Shown here in pieces: positions 24,075 to 35,863 of a DNA stretch of 64,000 bases. This DNA is from Otatea glauca (taxonomy: Eukaryota > Streptophyta > Magnoliopsida > Poales > Poaceae), in assembly GCA_036346275.1 (NCBI GenBank), contig CM070720.1, positions 11,633,278-11,697,277 of the forward strand. The letters run 5' to 3'. Position numbers and translations under genes: made by a program. Numbering within the stretch: position 1 is the stretch's first letter; every line of letters starts with the position of its first letter. The notes below the pieces were generated by a model that did no database searches, was not told the origin of the DNA, and was given only the letters and a program-made list of their open reading frames with translations.

Positions 24075-25703
24075 TGAAGGACCATGTGGAGGTCCATCCA
24101 TGTTTGTGATGAGTATTTGACTTTATTTGAGTAAGGTGTGCTCAAGTTTGAGTTCGATTTGGACTGATTTTCAAAATGAAGCATTTTGAGTTGTCTCTGC
24201 CAGGAGTGGTAGTACCGGTCGTATGGACGCGGTAGTGATGAGTTGGATGGTTTATTGCACATCATTGTGGGCATTGCTATGTGAGGAGTTTCCTTGTTTT
24301 TGATGGTTGCAGGATGACGGTGCTAGGTCATGGTGAGGCGAAGGATGACCGGGACTAGGCGAGGAGCGTCGGAGGTCCAGACGGTTGGGAGATCGCCGAA
24401 AGATGATCGGAGACCGAGTCCGGGCAAGTCAAGAAGACAAGGAAAGGAGATGATGCTAGCTAGATGCCGCGTGGATCAATGAGGGCCGTCGGATTGAGGT
24501 CTAGTTGATAGGTTTGCGGGTCTAGGTAGTATGCTTTGAAAACTGCAAGAAAACCCGTATGTGTGTGGGTTTTGGGTTAGCCTTGCATGGCTGTGTGTGT
24601 GGGTTAATCCTAGCCCTTAGACGAGTGCTCTAGGGTTGAGGGACTCATCCAAGGGTGGTAGGTGGCCCAAGAGTAGTATAAATAGGGATGGAGGGTAGCC
24701 TCCTTCCCTTGAAGGTTTTGAGGTTTGTGAATGCTCCTTTGAGCTTTGCCCACATGAAAGTGAGGCTTTGTAACCTCTCCTTCCAGAAATGAAAGTTTTA
24801 TCCATCCACCTCTGAATTTATTTTATGATTTACATTATGTCTTTACTTTACGCAATTTAAATTCAGATTTACTTTCCGCAATTACTTTCTCGCAATTTAC
24901 TTTCATTTAATTTGGATTTGCCTCCTCCTTCTAAATGCTGCTGATCATGGATGTTTTGAGTGTGTTCATGTGGTTTTACATCTCTTTGCACTCTTGGATT
25001 GAGTAGAGAACATCTTTTCTTTCAAGTTCCAACTTTGTTCAGAACTTGTTCTTCACGCAGCAGTCAGTGTTTGATTTCTATAAAAATCTAGAAAATCTTT
25101 TCAAGTTATTCTTGTTGGAGGAGGTGAGGTACTCTGATATTCACTTGCAGAAACATTTTGGAGTTCATTTGTTCCACCGTTTGGTCGCCATGAGGTGAAA
25201 ACCGAGCCCCAAAATTTCTGCTCGAAGTTCTTGACCAGACTGTGTTCTTAGATTTTTCCTATTTTTTCTGTATGGCTTTTTGAGGAGAAATTTGGTGGAG
25301 TTCTTCACTACTCTGATGCTCATAGGGATAAAAAGTCTCAAAATTTTGTGAGCTGCAAAAACCCACCAACCTCCTGTGCAAATTGAGGACAAGTTCTGGA
25401 AATTCTGCTTTTGTTTTTCTGAAAGTGACTTTTGTGATTTGAATTGATGTCTTTTCTAAAAGCAAGAGTTTGAATTGATTCCTCTTTATCTTAGACAATA
25501 GACAACCAGTATTGTGACTCAAAAATCCCCACATATTTTATGGTACTTATCCATGCAAGCTTGGGGTACACATAGTTGTCTAGTTTTTCAGGTTTTTCAC
25601 GATTTCCTTTGAGCGATCTTGTCGAGGTTTTTGTTGGAGTATTTTGGGGGAATTTTTATTTGTGACCATTCACCTCCCCTCTGTTCGCCATCTCGGTCCT
25701 TCA
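24075..25703 (+). repeat. Copia B 5' LTR, duplicated copy (1629 bp)
   Basis: TGAAGGACC...GGTCCTTCA, flanked on the left by CTTAG (24070-24074) and on the right by a primer binding site. It is the tandem-duplication copy of the LTR at 34167-35808, not an independent insertion: both have the same left target duplication and the same left and right neighbours. TATAAATA lies at 24677-24684. Confidence 0.92.
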
Positions 25704-26744
25704 ATTGGTATTAGAGTCGGTTTTGCTCTTCCATAGATCTTGACCGGTCTCAAGAGCCATGGCGACGGACAAATATTCCACCAAGCCTCCCATCTTTAAT
25801 GGAGTTGATTTTCCATTTTGGAAGTCCTGGATGGAGTCATACATCACTGCCTAGGGTTACCTGATATGGCAGAAGGTGAAACTCCCGTATGAGGTTCCTG
25901 CTGATGAAAATTTCACGACCATCAATATGGTTGACATTGAGGCGAATGCTAAGTCAAGGAACATTCTCATACAGGGTCTTAGCCGCGGTGAGTATGATAG
26001 GATTTCTAACCTTCGCTCCGCTCACGAGATTTGGGTAACCCTCGATGCTTACCATGAGGGCTCTACTCAAATCAAGACCGTGAGGCAGATCAGCCAAGCG
26101 AGTACAACAAATTTGATCAACGCGCTGGTGAGAGTCTCGACGAGTGTTTTGGTCGGTTTACAAAGATTTTGAGCGACCTTCGAGCAGTTGGTTGCATATA
26201 CCCTGACTCGGACAATGCTCGGCATTTCTTGACCGCACTCGACCTTCGGGTTTGGGAGATGAAGGTGACCACCATCAAGGACACCACCGACTTATCGACT
26301 CTGACTCTTGACGGGCTTTATTCCCGCCTCAAGACTCATGGGATCGATGTCGTCTCTCGGAAGACGAAATCTCAGTCGATAGCTTTGGTTCCCGATCCCA
26401 TTGGATCTTCTTCTTCTGATCCTTCTATTGGTTTCTCTCTTTCCGCCCTTTGCGAGCTAAGCGATGACCAACTGGAAAAATTTTCAGAAAATGAGCTTGC
26501 TCTTCTCGCTCGCAAGTTTTCTCATGCATACAAGAGGGTGAGAGAGAGGAAGAGAGGTGGCATCATCACCTGCTTTGAGTTTGGTGGACCCAACCACATT
26601 CGGGCGAACTGTCCCAAGCTGGAGAAGGGCAAGAACGACGTTGGCGGTTCGGGCAAGAACGACTACACCGACAAGAACCGCAACAAGAAGCCTCCAGTTC
26701 GTGAACCGGCACACGAAAAGAAGTACCGCAACTTCTCCAAGAAC
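25704..26744 (+). pseudogene. Copia B gag, duplicated and truncated copy
   Basis: A primer binding site TGGTATTAGAGTCGG starts at 25706, and gag starts at ATG 25759 (MATDKYSTKPPIFNGVDFPFW), the N-terminal signature of Copia gag (UBN2-type). An in-frame TAG at 25852 sits where CAG (Gln) is expected (ITA*GY). The gag continues at 25876-26172 and, in another frame, 26169-26744 with ARHFLTALDLRVWEMK. The zinc knuckle CFEFGGPNHIRANC has lost its second Cys. The gene is cut at 26744 by the duplication junction and runs on into Gypsy RT sequence, so this copy cannot make a normal Gag. Confidence 0.85.
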
Positions 26745-26762
26745 GAGAGAAGAGCACGCCGA
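26745..26762 (+). other. Tandem-duplication junction with 18-bp templated filler
   Basis: Copia gag homology ends at ...CTCCAAGAAC (26744) and Gypsy RT homology starts at ATATTTCATG (26763). The 18 bases between, GAGAGAAGAGCACGCCGA, belong to neither flank. They are identical to 26856-26873, 93 bp inside unit 2. Copied filler of this kind is typical of polymerase-theta-type end joining or replication template switching. A misassembly remains possible. Confidence 0.75.
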
Positions 26763-29160
26763 ATATTTCATGAACTTAATGAATAAGGTTTTTATGGAAA
26801 ACTTGGATAAGTTCGTCGTCGTATTCATAGATGACATCCTTATCTATTCCAAGACGAGAGAAGAGCACGCCGAGCACTTGAGGCTAGTCCTTGAAAAGTT
26901 GAGGGAACAACAGCTTGTTTGCGAAATTTAGCAAATGTGATTTCGAAAGATAAGGTGGAATTTCTTGGACACATAATGACAAAGAAGGAGTTGTCAGAGA
27001 TCCAAAGAAAGTGGAAACGGTTTTACATTGGGAATACCAAGACGGTAACCCAAACCGTAGTTTCCTTGGAATGGCGGGTATTACCGCGATTCATTGAAGG
27101 ATTCTCTACGATTGCGAGACCTCTTACGCAATTGTTGAAAAAGAAAAGAAATTTTTATGGACACCGAGTGTGAGAAGAATTTTCGTGAATTGAAAAGGAG
27201 GTTAACATCGGCACTGTATTAGTTTTACCGACGCTCACCAAGACTTTGACATCTATTGTGATGCATCGCGTCGTGGATTGGGATGCGTGTTGATGCAAAA
27301 TAGGAAGGTAATTGCCTATGCATCGAGGCAATTGAGACCACATGAGGAGAACTATCCGACTCATGATTTAGAATTAGCCGTAGAGTGCATGCACTAAAAA
27401 TATGGCGCCATCATCTCATCGGAAATAGATGTGAAGTATATAATCGATCATAAAAGCCTTAAGTATATTTTCACACAAGTCGACCTAAATATGAGGCAAA
27501 GAAGATGGTTAGAGTTAATCAAGGATTATAATGTGGGAATTCACTACCACCCGGGAAAGCCAACGTGGTGGCGCACGCCTTGAGCGTAAAGAACCACAAA
27601 GTAAATATGTTTGTTGGAAACAAGTCAGCAATTGTGTAAGGATTTCGAAACTAGAATTGGAAATGGTACCAAAAGGATTCCTAGTAACCTTGAAGTAAGA
27701 CCTACCTCGAAGATCGATCAGGGAAGGGCGAAAAGATGATGATAAGATCAAAAGAATTAAGGGCAAAATGGATGAAGGCAAAGCAAAAGATTTTAAACTG
27801 GATGAACAAGGTACTATGTGGTTTAAAGGGCGATTTGTGTGCCGAACAAAAAGGAGTTGAAGCGATTAATTCGGGAGAGGCCCATGACTCAAGTACTCAA
27901 TTCATCCAGAAGTGCGAAAATGTATCAAGATTTGAAGGAAAAATTTTGGTGGCCAAGCATGAAACGAGAAGTCGCGAATCGCTGCATTATGTGACATATG
28001 CCAAAGGGTCAAAGCTATGCACCAAAGGCCAGCAGGCTATTACAACCCTTAAAGATACCGAATGGAAATGGGAGGAAATTGGTATGGATTTTATAACCGG
28101 ATTGCCCGTAACGCAAAGTGGATATGATTCCATATGGGTCATAGTAGATCGCTTAACTAAGGTGGCACATTTCATACCAAGAAAACCACTTATTCCGAGA
28201 CCGTTAGCGTAACTTTATATGTCCGTAATTGTCTGCTTACATGGAGTGCCGAAAAGATAGTGTCGGACAGAGGTACCCAATTTACCTCCAGATTCGGGGT
28301 AAGCTTCATGAAGCAATGGGGACTCGCTTGAACTTCAAGACAAAGATACCATCCGCAGACGCATGGACAAACCGAGAGAGTCAATCGATATTGGAGGATA
28401 TGTTGAGGGCATGTGCCTTAGCATATTCCACTTCATGGGACAAGTGTTTGCTTTATGCCGAGTTTAGTTACAACAACGAGTAAGTATCAAGCGAGCTTAC
28501 AAATGTCTCCATTTGAAGCTCAGATGGTAGGTCCCGTCGAACACCATTGAATTGGAATGAGACAGTGTAACGACATGTTTTCGACCGTACATTCTTCGTG
28601 AAGCGGAAGCATAGATCACCCTGGTCAGGGAAAGATTGAAGATTGCACAATCCAGGCAAAAGAGTTATGCTGACAACCGTCGCAGGGAACTAAGCTTTGA
28701 ACCCGAAGATTTTGTGTATCTTAGAGTAACACCACTCAAAGGAGTCAGAAGGTTCAATGCAAAAGGGAAGCTTACACCCAGGTATGTCGGACCATTCAAA
28801 ATCTTGAGCCGCAAGGGTGAAGTTGCGTATCAGTTAGAGTTACCGCCGTCTTTGGCAGGAGTGCATGATGTATTCCATGTGTCTCAATCAAGAAGTGTCT
28901 TCGAGTACCTAAGAGCAAACACCGTTAGAGACAATTGAGCTGCAAGAAGATCTCGACTTACAAAGAACATCCGATGAAGATTCGGACATAATGGACAGAG
29001 AGACAAGGAACAAGTCAACACGCTTCGCAGAGTTCAAAGGAGCAACCATTCGGAAAGTGAAGCGACGTGGGAACGTGAAGAAGATCTCAAGAAGGAGTTC
29101 CTAACCTATTCCTCAGATAACCCCGAATCTCGGGACGAGATTCTGTTAAGGGGGGAGGTT
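26763..29160 (+). pseudogene. Duplicated G pol: RT end, RNase H, integrase, chromodomain tail
   Basis: Copy of 16704-19076. It holds the RT box VVFIDDILIYSK (about 26815-26850), RNase H-like sequence (about 27165-27600), and integrase with EWKWEEIGMDFITGLPVTQS (about 28060-28120), WVIVDRLTKVAHF and SYNNE. A clean 100-codon frame at 28636-28938 covers the integrase C-terminal part (RRRELSFEPEDFVYLR, YVGPFKILSRKGEVAYQLEL, GVHDVFHVSQ). The chromodomain-like EATWEREEDLKKEF (about 29059-29100) and purine tract AAGGGGGGAGG end at the LTR. It lacks the RT fingers, protease and gag, so it is incomplete as well as frameshifted. Confidence 0.88.
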
Positions 29161-32100
29161 TGTAACACCCTAATTTTTGCTCTAGTTTAAATTTTGAGAG
29201 TATTTTTGATTTTTGTGAATTCTTGAGAATTTATCGAAATTTATTTGGAATTACTCAAAACTAGCCTTCCTTGAAAACAATTAAATAATGTATAAGTTCT
29301 AGCAAAGTTTTATTGAAAATATTTTATTTGAGTTCCAAATATCTCAAGGTATTTTCTGGAATTTTTCTAGAATTTTTCTGCTATTTTAAAAGTCCCAAAT
29401 GAATTAAATGAATTTCTAGAATTATTTTTATTGAAAAAGGTTTTAAAATGGTTATGAATGAGAATGGGCCGAGCCCATTATCGCGCTGCCGCCACCCATC
29501 CGCTGCCAAAACCCTAGCGCCGCCACCGAACTGCTCGATCTTGATCGAACGCTTGCGCGTGCCACGCCGTTTCGCGACGCGAGCCATCCGATCCAATCCG
29601 CGCGGACGCCCGTGATTGCGCCACGCCGGCCGCTCACGCGAGATCACCGAGCTAACGCCGCCGACCGCTACCGCTTGTTTCGCCACCGTAGCGCGCACGC
29701 CGAGGCCCCTTAAAGTGCACCGAGTAGCGCGTCTCGCGTAACTTTTTCGCCGCGTCTTTGACACCTTGCACGCACGCCAAGACCTCTCTAGCGCTGAACG
29801 AGCTCGCCGTAGTTGTTCCCTCGCATCGCCATCGTTCTCCGTCGCTTGCGCCGCCGCGGTCCACTTCCGCCGTTGTTGAGGTCACCGGTACCGATCTCGC
29901 CGAGACGCGTCGAACACGCCACTTCTTCACGCCGGAACGCCGCAACGCCGCCGACGCCTCGTCTTCCTCGACCGGCGACTGTTCCTTCGCGCCGCCGTTG
30001 ACCTCGCCAACTTCCGCCGCCGTCCGATCCTCATCGCCGGTTTTGGTGAGTCCACGATCCACTTCTCTCGCTTACGCTTGGATTAAATTATAGACGTTAG
30101 ATCCGTAATGTGCGCGAGATTAGATCTCGACATTAGGCTATTAGTAGATCTTGACCGTTAGATCCGGGTTGAACGGTAGAGATTAGATCTAGTCTCGTAA
30201 CTTGGTTACATCTCACCGTTGGATCGTTAGTGTATGCATAGGATTGAGCCACGCCAAGCCGTGAATAGTAAACAGCCCGAACTCGAGCCGCCGGATCGGA
30301 TATAAACGGTTGAGTTCGGATCCGTTTTGCCCTAGGATCCGCGCTGCTCAGATTTGAACGCGCGCGCGGTGGTAGCGCCGCACCTTCATCCAATCTCGCT
30401 ACGACGCGGGTTGCTTTGACCGCAGCGCAGACCGATCCGCCGTTGCTTTCGGCGCGCGCCGCGATCGTGCCGCGTGGCTACGAGTAAATCGAGGCGCCGC
30501 CGTCGGTGCGGAATCCAACCGCTGGATTTAGGCCGACCACCGGATGTGCGACGCGTGGAGGCGTGGAGCCCGGCGCCGCCGCTACCGGATGCGTGGTCGA
30601 TCACGGATGCGCGACGCGTGTCGCACGAATCTCGGCCGCGGTGCGCGTGAGGATCTCGACCGCCGGTTTTAGCGAACGGTCCGATTTTGCCGTGTTCGCA
30701 CTGCTTCAGGAACCAAGTCCACGCTAGACCGAGAGCCGAGCCGTGAACCCACCCATAGATTGAGCGACGTGGCGCCTCTGGCGTGCCGCGGTCGTCGGCC
30801 GACGTTATCGCCGACGCCATAAATATTTTCATATATAAAAATATTTCGACGGACATTCATTTCGGTGCTGACGTCATCATGAGGCATGCTGACGTCATAA
30901 ATGCGAATTTCAAGTATAAAAATAAATTGGAAAAATCGGATTTTCTAATTTCAGTATTTTCAGATTTTATTCAAAACTTCAAATGACTATAACTTTTGCA
31001 TTTTAACTCGGATTTGGGTGATTCAAATTTCTAAAAATTCATAAAATTGTGATCTATTTAATGATGAATTTTATTTGAATTTTTGAGATTATCTAGTCAT
31101 CCATATTAGCTATTTATTGCATATTTTATTTGAACGCGTAGACGCAAATTTACCTAAGGTTTCAAGAAGAATTGTCGCTCAAGACCAAGCTTCTAACACG
31201 ACCGCAGCTCTTTGAAGGCAAGTGATGCTTTGATCATTTTGATCCCAGATTTTAAAATGTAATTTATGCTTTGAAACTATGCATGCTAATTATTTAAAAT
31301 GAATTTAAATTAATTTGGGATAATGTAGTTAATCAACCCATTTTGTTATGCCACCTTGAATTATTAATTGTATGCCTAGATCATTGTCACCCTAAGTTTT
31401 GATTATATTAGTTGGATGTTAATATTGTGCCAACACGGAGGCTAGACCGTGAGTAGATGCTTAGCCTTGCAACGAATCATGAATGATCTTTCTAAAAATG
31501 CTACAATATTGATTAAAGACATATTGAATGTATTTTGAAAAGTGGTGTGATGATGCCACATGTTGAGATTGAGGTACAAAGAACTGTGTGGTTCCGCATC
31601 GATATTGAGTTATTGCCGCATGTGTTGCACAATAATCAACTGGGTGGAAAATGATTTAGACCGGGCAAGTGGCAAGAGGTCAGTGCCAGTGGGCCTGTGT
31701 GGCATTGGGTTGTTGAGTGATGTGAGTCTGTGTGCCACATTAGGTCAGGTGCCATCTGTTGAGTGTTGAAAGTCTTGCCTTGGTCAGTTAAGGACTTCAC
31801 CTTGCAAGCCTTTGATCTGAGTCAACCGTACAACCACATGCCTAACATGGGACAGACCTAGTTGACTAGGGTTCTGATATCTTTCCTCTGATACCTCGGG
31901 GTGACAGTACACGTGGGTGTATCTGTATGGGGAGCGCACTGCTACGGCTTGGTGCCCATCCAACGGTGATTGGCCGGTCCTATACTTCGCCTGTGTGAGG
32001 GAAGTGATAGTGAAGGCAATACCGAGAGGTTCTTTGGTTAAGGTAGAAGTTCCCAAAAGCTTTGTTGCGATAATCACCGTGTGGTGAGCGGTCAGATCTT

Positions 32101-32822
32101 GTGGGTAAAGTGTACAACCTCTGCAGAGTGTCAAAACTATTCAATAGCCGTGCTCACTGGTATTAAGCATTGCTCGGGATTACAAATAAGGGTAGTTTTT
32201 CATAAACAAAACATGGAAGGGTGGTGTGTGCCGTGTTGGAAATGAACCGATAAGGTCAGTGCCGAGAATCTTCAAGAAAAACCATTTGAAATTAGTATTA
32301 CTTATATCTGTTTCAACGCTTTAATCTAAACAAGATACTAGTTTAAAAATGCCGCTTGATGCAAAAGAATCAATTAAGCCAATCCATTGGAATAAGCTTT
32401 GCATATAGTAATAGTGTCGCATTCATGCATTACTTGTTGAGTGCCTTGTGTACTCACCCCACCTTGCTTATCAACCCCAACATCAAGGAGGAGACTACAC
32501 CAAGATGGGAGGAGGAGTACGCCGAGGACACGAGCAACTAGGGGCAAGCCCACCGGTTGCTCGTGGCAAGATGGAGGCTTCCACGACTTTTTATGTTCCA
32601 TTGCTATTTCTTTGTTTTGAATAATGTAAGCCTGCGTGGTCGACTTATCTGTAAGGAGACCATAAGGTTGTACAACTCGTTTTATATACATGTTTGCACT
32701 ATTTATTCTTATATCCTTGTGAATGTCTCGTGATGTGCAACCTCAGATGATCAGTGTGCTAGCGTGATCCTGGATCGCACAGTAATACACAGAGGGTCCG
32801 GATTTGCGATTCGGTCCCGACA
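29161..32822 (+). repeat. G 3' LTR, duplicated copy (3662 bp)
   Basis: TGTAACACCC...TCCCGACA; the duplication-derived twin of 19077-22730, with the same right-hand flank. Differences between the twins are mostly 1-4 nt indels, often around CG, TG or CAG. ORFs inside it are not conserved in frame between the three LTR copies. Confidence 0.92.
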
Positions 32823-33525
32823 AAGAAAGTAGGTACGCTTGCACATTGTAGATTTTATGGTTTTGTTTCAAAGGAAAATGATGGTTTGGGAATCCGAGAG
32901 CAGATGGAACTCTTGGGTTATGGTTTGGCAGATGGAGCTTTATGTAGATGGAACTCGCTTTAATTGTTATATCAAATTCAATTACTATTCAATTACATTT
33001 TGTTCAAACGATGCTTTGTGAAATTACTATTGGTATTTAAAGTTGAACTTCACTTTATGCTAAAAAGAACCATATTATGCCTTCAATTGTTTAGCCTTTC
33101 ATATAGTTATCATGCATTATGTTTCCAAGACTTGCGGAGTACATTTTGTGCTCACCCTTGCAACATCCCCAACTTTCCACAGAAGAGTGTGCGTGTCTGA
33201 AGTCGACTACGATTTCTACGCTTGTGGTTATGATGAAGGCGATCCGAATGCTAGGACGCTAACCCCATCGATTGCTGCTGGGCAAATGGATGGGCTTACT
33301 TACTTTGTCGTTATTTCGCTTCCGCTGCTTCTTATTGAACTCTAGCTATGATGCTTCTTATTTGTAATAATTGGCCATAAGGCTAATATTCTTTTGCTTA
33401 ATTAATATTATTTGATTCGTGATATGGATGTGCTGTCATCACTGTTTTCACTGTGTGTGCTAGCTTTTCCTGGACTAGCACAGGTTATACACAGAGGGTT
33501 CGGATTTGGAAATCCGGTCCCGACA
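32823..33525 (+). repeat. Solo LTR X, right part (copy 2)
   Basis: Duplicate of 22731-23434, ending AATCCGGTCCCGACA and followed by TGAAA (33526-33530). One local difference stands out: GGAGCTTTATGTAGATGG at about 32936 against GGAGCAGACAATTAGATGG at about 22845. No gene is seen. Confidence 0.85.
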
Positions 33526-34161
33526 TGAAACCTATAAAAGGTTTGACATGATCAGAGGAAATCAATGGGATATGAGGAAGTGGTTAGGTGAGATCAAGAC
33601 TGAGGAACTGGTGATCAAGGACATAATGTATGATCTGAACAAAAAGCAAAATGCTCAAGATGCAAAGATTGACAAGTTTGCTCAAACTGTGTACAAGAAC
33701 TTTGAGAAGTCTAGCGGTTGTTTGGATTGGCAAGGGGATATGCTTGATTATCTCCGAGATTACTTTGAAGATGCTAGAAATAACTTGGTGTCTAATCAGG
33801 AACAACTTGCACAAATCTTGTTGGATAAGTCTGAAGAAACTCAAGAGCTGATCAGAGATGTCCAGCATGATTTCAGTGAACTCACATTCAACCCTCAGCC
33901 TGCTGATCCTGATTATCCTAGCTGGCATGATCAAGCCATGGCCACTCCACACTCTGACAAAGACTAAGAGCAATCATCTCCTTCTCCTCCAAGAAGAAGC
34001 ACAAGTTCCAGGATGACAAGCATGCTGAAAAGGACTTTCTCAAAATGCAAGAAGTAACCTTTTTGACTATTGATGTCAAAGGGGGAGAAGAATAGTAGAA
34101 TAGTATATATTTAGTTTAAGAGGGTTAAGATTAGAAGTAGTCTCTCTGTAGAGACCCCTAT
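33526..34161 (+). pseudogene. H ORF C-terminal part (copy 2)
   Basis: The better preserved copy of the H C-terminal segment: one open frame from the LTR junction through TYKRFDMIRGNQWDMRKWL, a charged probable coiled coil (KKQNAQDAKIDKFAQTVY, LAQILLDKSEETQELIRDV) and a Pro-rich stretch (NPQPADPDYPSWHDQAM). It meets TAA at 33965, where CAA may have stood, then a Ser/Arg-rich tail ending in TAA at 34055-34057. No membrane segment is visible. The charged helical C-terminus suggests oligomerisation; the role is unknown. Downstream to 34161 is non-coding, ending in the CTTAG target site of Copia B. Confidence 0.65.
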
Positions 34162-34166
34162 CTTAG

Positions 34167-35808
34167 TGAAGGACCATGTGGAGGTCCATCCATGTTTGTG
34201 ATGAGTATTTGACTTTATTTGAGTAAGGTGTGCTCAAGTTTGAGTTCGATTTGGACTGATTTTCAAAATGAAGCATTTTGAGTTGTCTCTGCCAGGAGTG
34301 GTAGTACCGGTCGTATGGACGCGGTAGTGATGAGTTGGATGGTTTATTGCACATCATTGTGGGCATTGCTATGTGAGGAGTTTCCTTGTTTTTGATGGTT
34401 GCAGGATGACGGTGCTAGGTCATGGTGAGGCGAAGGATGACCGGGACTAGGCGAGGAGCGTCGGAGGTCCAGACGGTTGGGAGATCGCCGAAAGATGATC
34501 GGAGACCGAGTCCGGGCAAGTCAAGAAGACAAGGAAAGGAGATGATGCTAGCTAGATGCCGCGTGGATCAATGAGGGCCGTCGGATTGAGGTCTAGTTGA
34601 TAGGTTTGCGGGTCTAGGTAGTATGCTTTGAAAACCGTGCAAGAAAACCCGGTATGTGTGTGGGTTTTGGGTTAGCCCTTGCATGGCTGTGTGTGTGGGT
34701 TAATCCTAGCCCTTAGACGAGTGCTCTAGGGTTGAGGGACTCATCCAAGGGTGGTAGGTGGCCCAAGAGTAGTATAAATAGGGGTGGAGGGGTAGCCTCC
34801 TTCCCTTGAAGGTTTTGAGGTTTGTGAATGCTCCTTTGAGCTTTGCCCACATGAAAGTGAGGCTTTGTAACCTCTCCTTCCAGAAATGAAAGTTTTATCC
34901 ATCCACCTCTGAATTTATTTTGCGTATTTACATTATGTCTTTACTTTACGCAATTTAAATTCAGTATTTACTTTCCTGCAATTACTTTCTCGCAATTTAC
35001 TTTCATTTAATTTGGATTTGCCTCCCCTCCTTCTAAATGCTGCTGATCATGGATGTTTTGAGTGTGTTCATGTGGTTTTACATCTCTTTTGCACTCTTGG
35101 ATTGAGTAGAGAACATCTTTTCTTTCAAGTTCCAACTTTGTTCAGAACTTGTTCTTCACGCAGCAGTCAGTGTTTGATTTCTATAAAAATCTAGAAAAAT
35201 CTTTTTCAAGTTATTCTTGTTGGAGGAGGTGAGGTACTCTGATATTCACTTGCAGAAAAATTTTGGAGTTCATTTGTTCCACCGTTTGGTCGCCATGAGG
35301 TGAAAACCGAGCCCCAAAATTTCTGCTCGAAGTTCTTGACCAGACTGTGTTCTTAGATTTTTCCTATTTTTTCTGTATGGCTTTTTGAGGAGAAATTTGG
35401 TGGAGTTCTTCACTACTCTGATGCTCATAGGGATAAAAAGTCTCAAAATTTTGTGAGCTGCAAAAACCCACCAACCTCCTGTGCAAATTGAGGACAAGTT
35501 CTGGAAATTCTGCTTTTGTTTTTCTGAAAGTGACTTTTGTGATTTGAATTGATGTCTTTTCTAAAAGCAAGAGTTTGAATTGATTCCTCTTTATCTTAGA
35601 CAATAGACAACCAGTATTGTGACTCAAAAATCCCCACATATTTTATGGTACTTATCCATGCAAGCTTGGGGTACACATAGTTGTCTAGTTTTTCAGGTTT
35701 TTCACGATTTCCTTTGAGCGATCTTGTCGAGGTTTTTGTTGGAGTATTTTGGGGGAATTTTTATTTGTGACCATTCACCTCCCCTCTGTTCGCCATCTCG
35801 GTCCTTCA
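34167..35808 (+). repeat. 5' LTR of Copia B (1642 bp)
   Basis: TGAAGGACC...GGTCCTTCA with CTTAG immediately left and a primer binding site right. TATAAATA lies at 34773-34780. Very similar to 50468-52105. LTR ORFs such as 35364-35639 (minus) are present in all copies but have no start context, domain or conserved product and are not called. Confidence 0.94.
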
Positions 35809-35810
35809 AT

Positions 35811-35825
35811 TGGTATTAGAGTCGG
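35811..35825 (+). other. Primer binding site of Copia B
   Basis: TGGTATTAGAGTCGG starts two bases after the LTR. It matches the TGGTATCAGAGC consensus (initiator Met tRNA primer) apart from likely C-to-T and nearby changes. The duplicated site is at 25706. Confidence 0.85.
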
Positions 35826-35863
35826 TTTTGCTCTTCCATAGATCTTGACCGGTCTCAAGAGCC

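Larger units (their letters stand above)
16704..26744 (+). repeat. Tandem duplication, unit 1 (about 10.04 kb)
   Basis: Extends from within the G reverse transcriptase through G integrase, G 3' LTR, the right part of solo LTR X, the C-terminal part of the H ORF and the Copia B LTR into Copia B gag. The same series in the same order follows at 26763-36837. Offsets run from 10059 bp at the left end to about 10093-10105 at the right, drifting by small indels. The break points lie inside two unrelated coding regions, so this is a segmental duplication rather than a transposition product. Confidence 0.88.

Noticed and set aside
24075..25703. Independent Copia insertion or solo LTR
   Set aside because: It has the same CTTAG left flank, left neighbour and right neighbour as the LTR at 34167, so it is explained by the tandem duplication.
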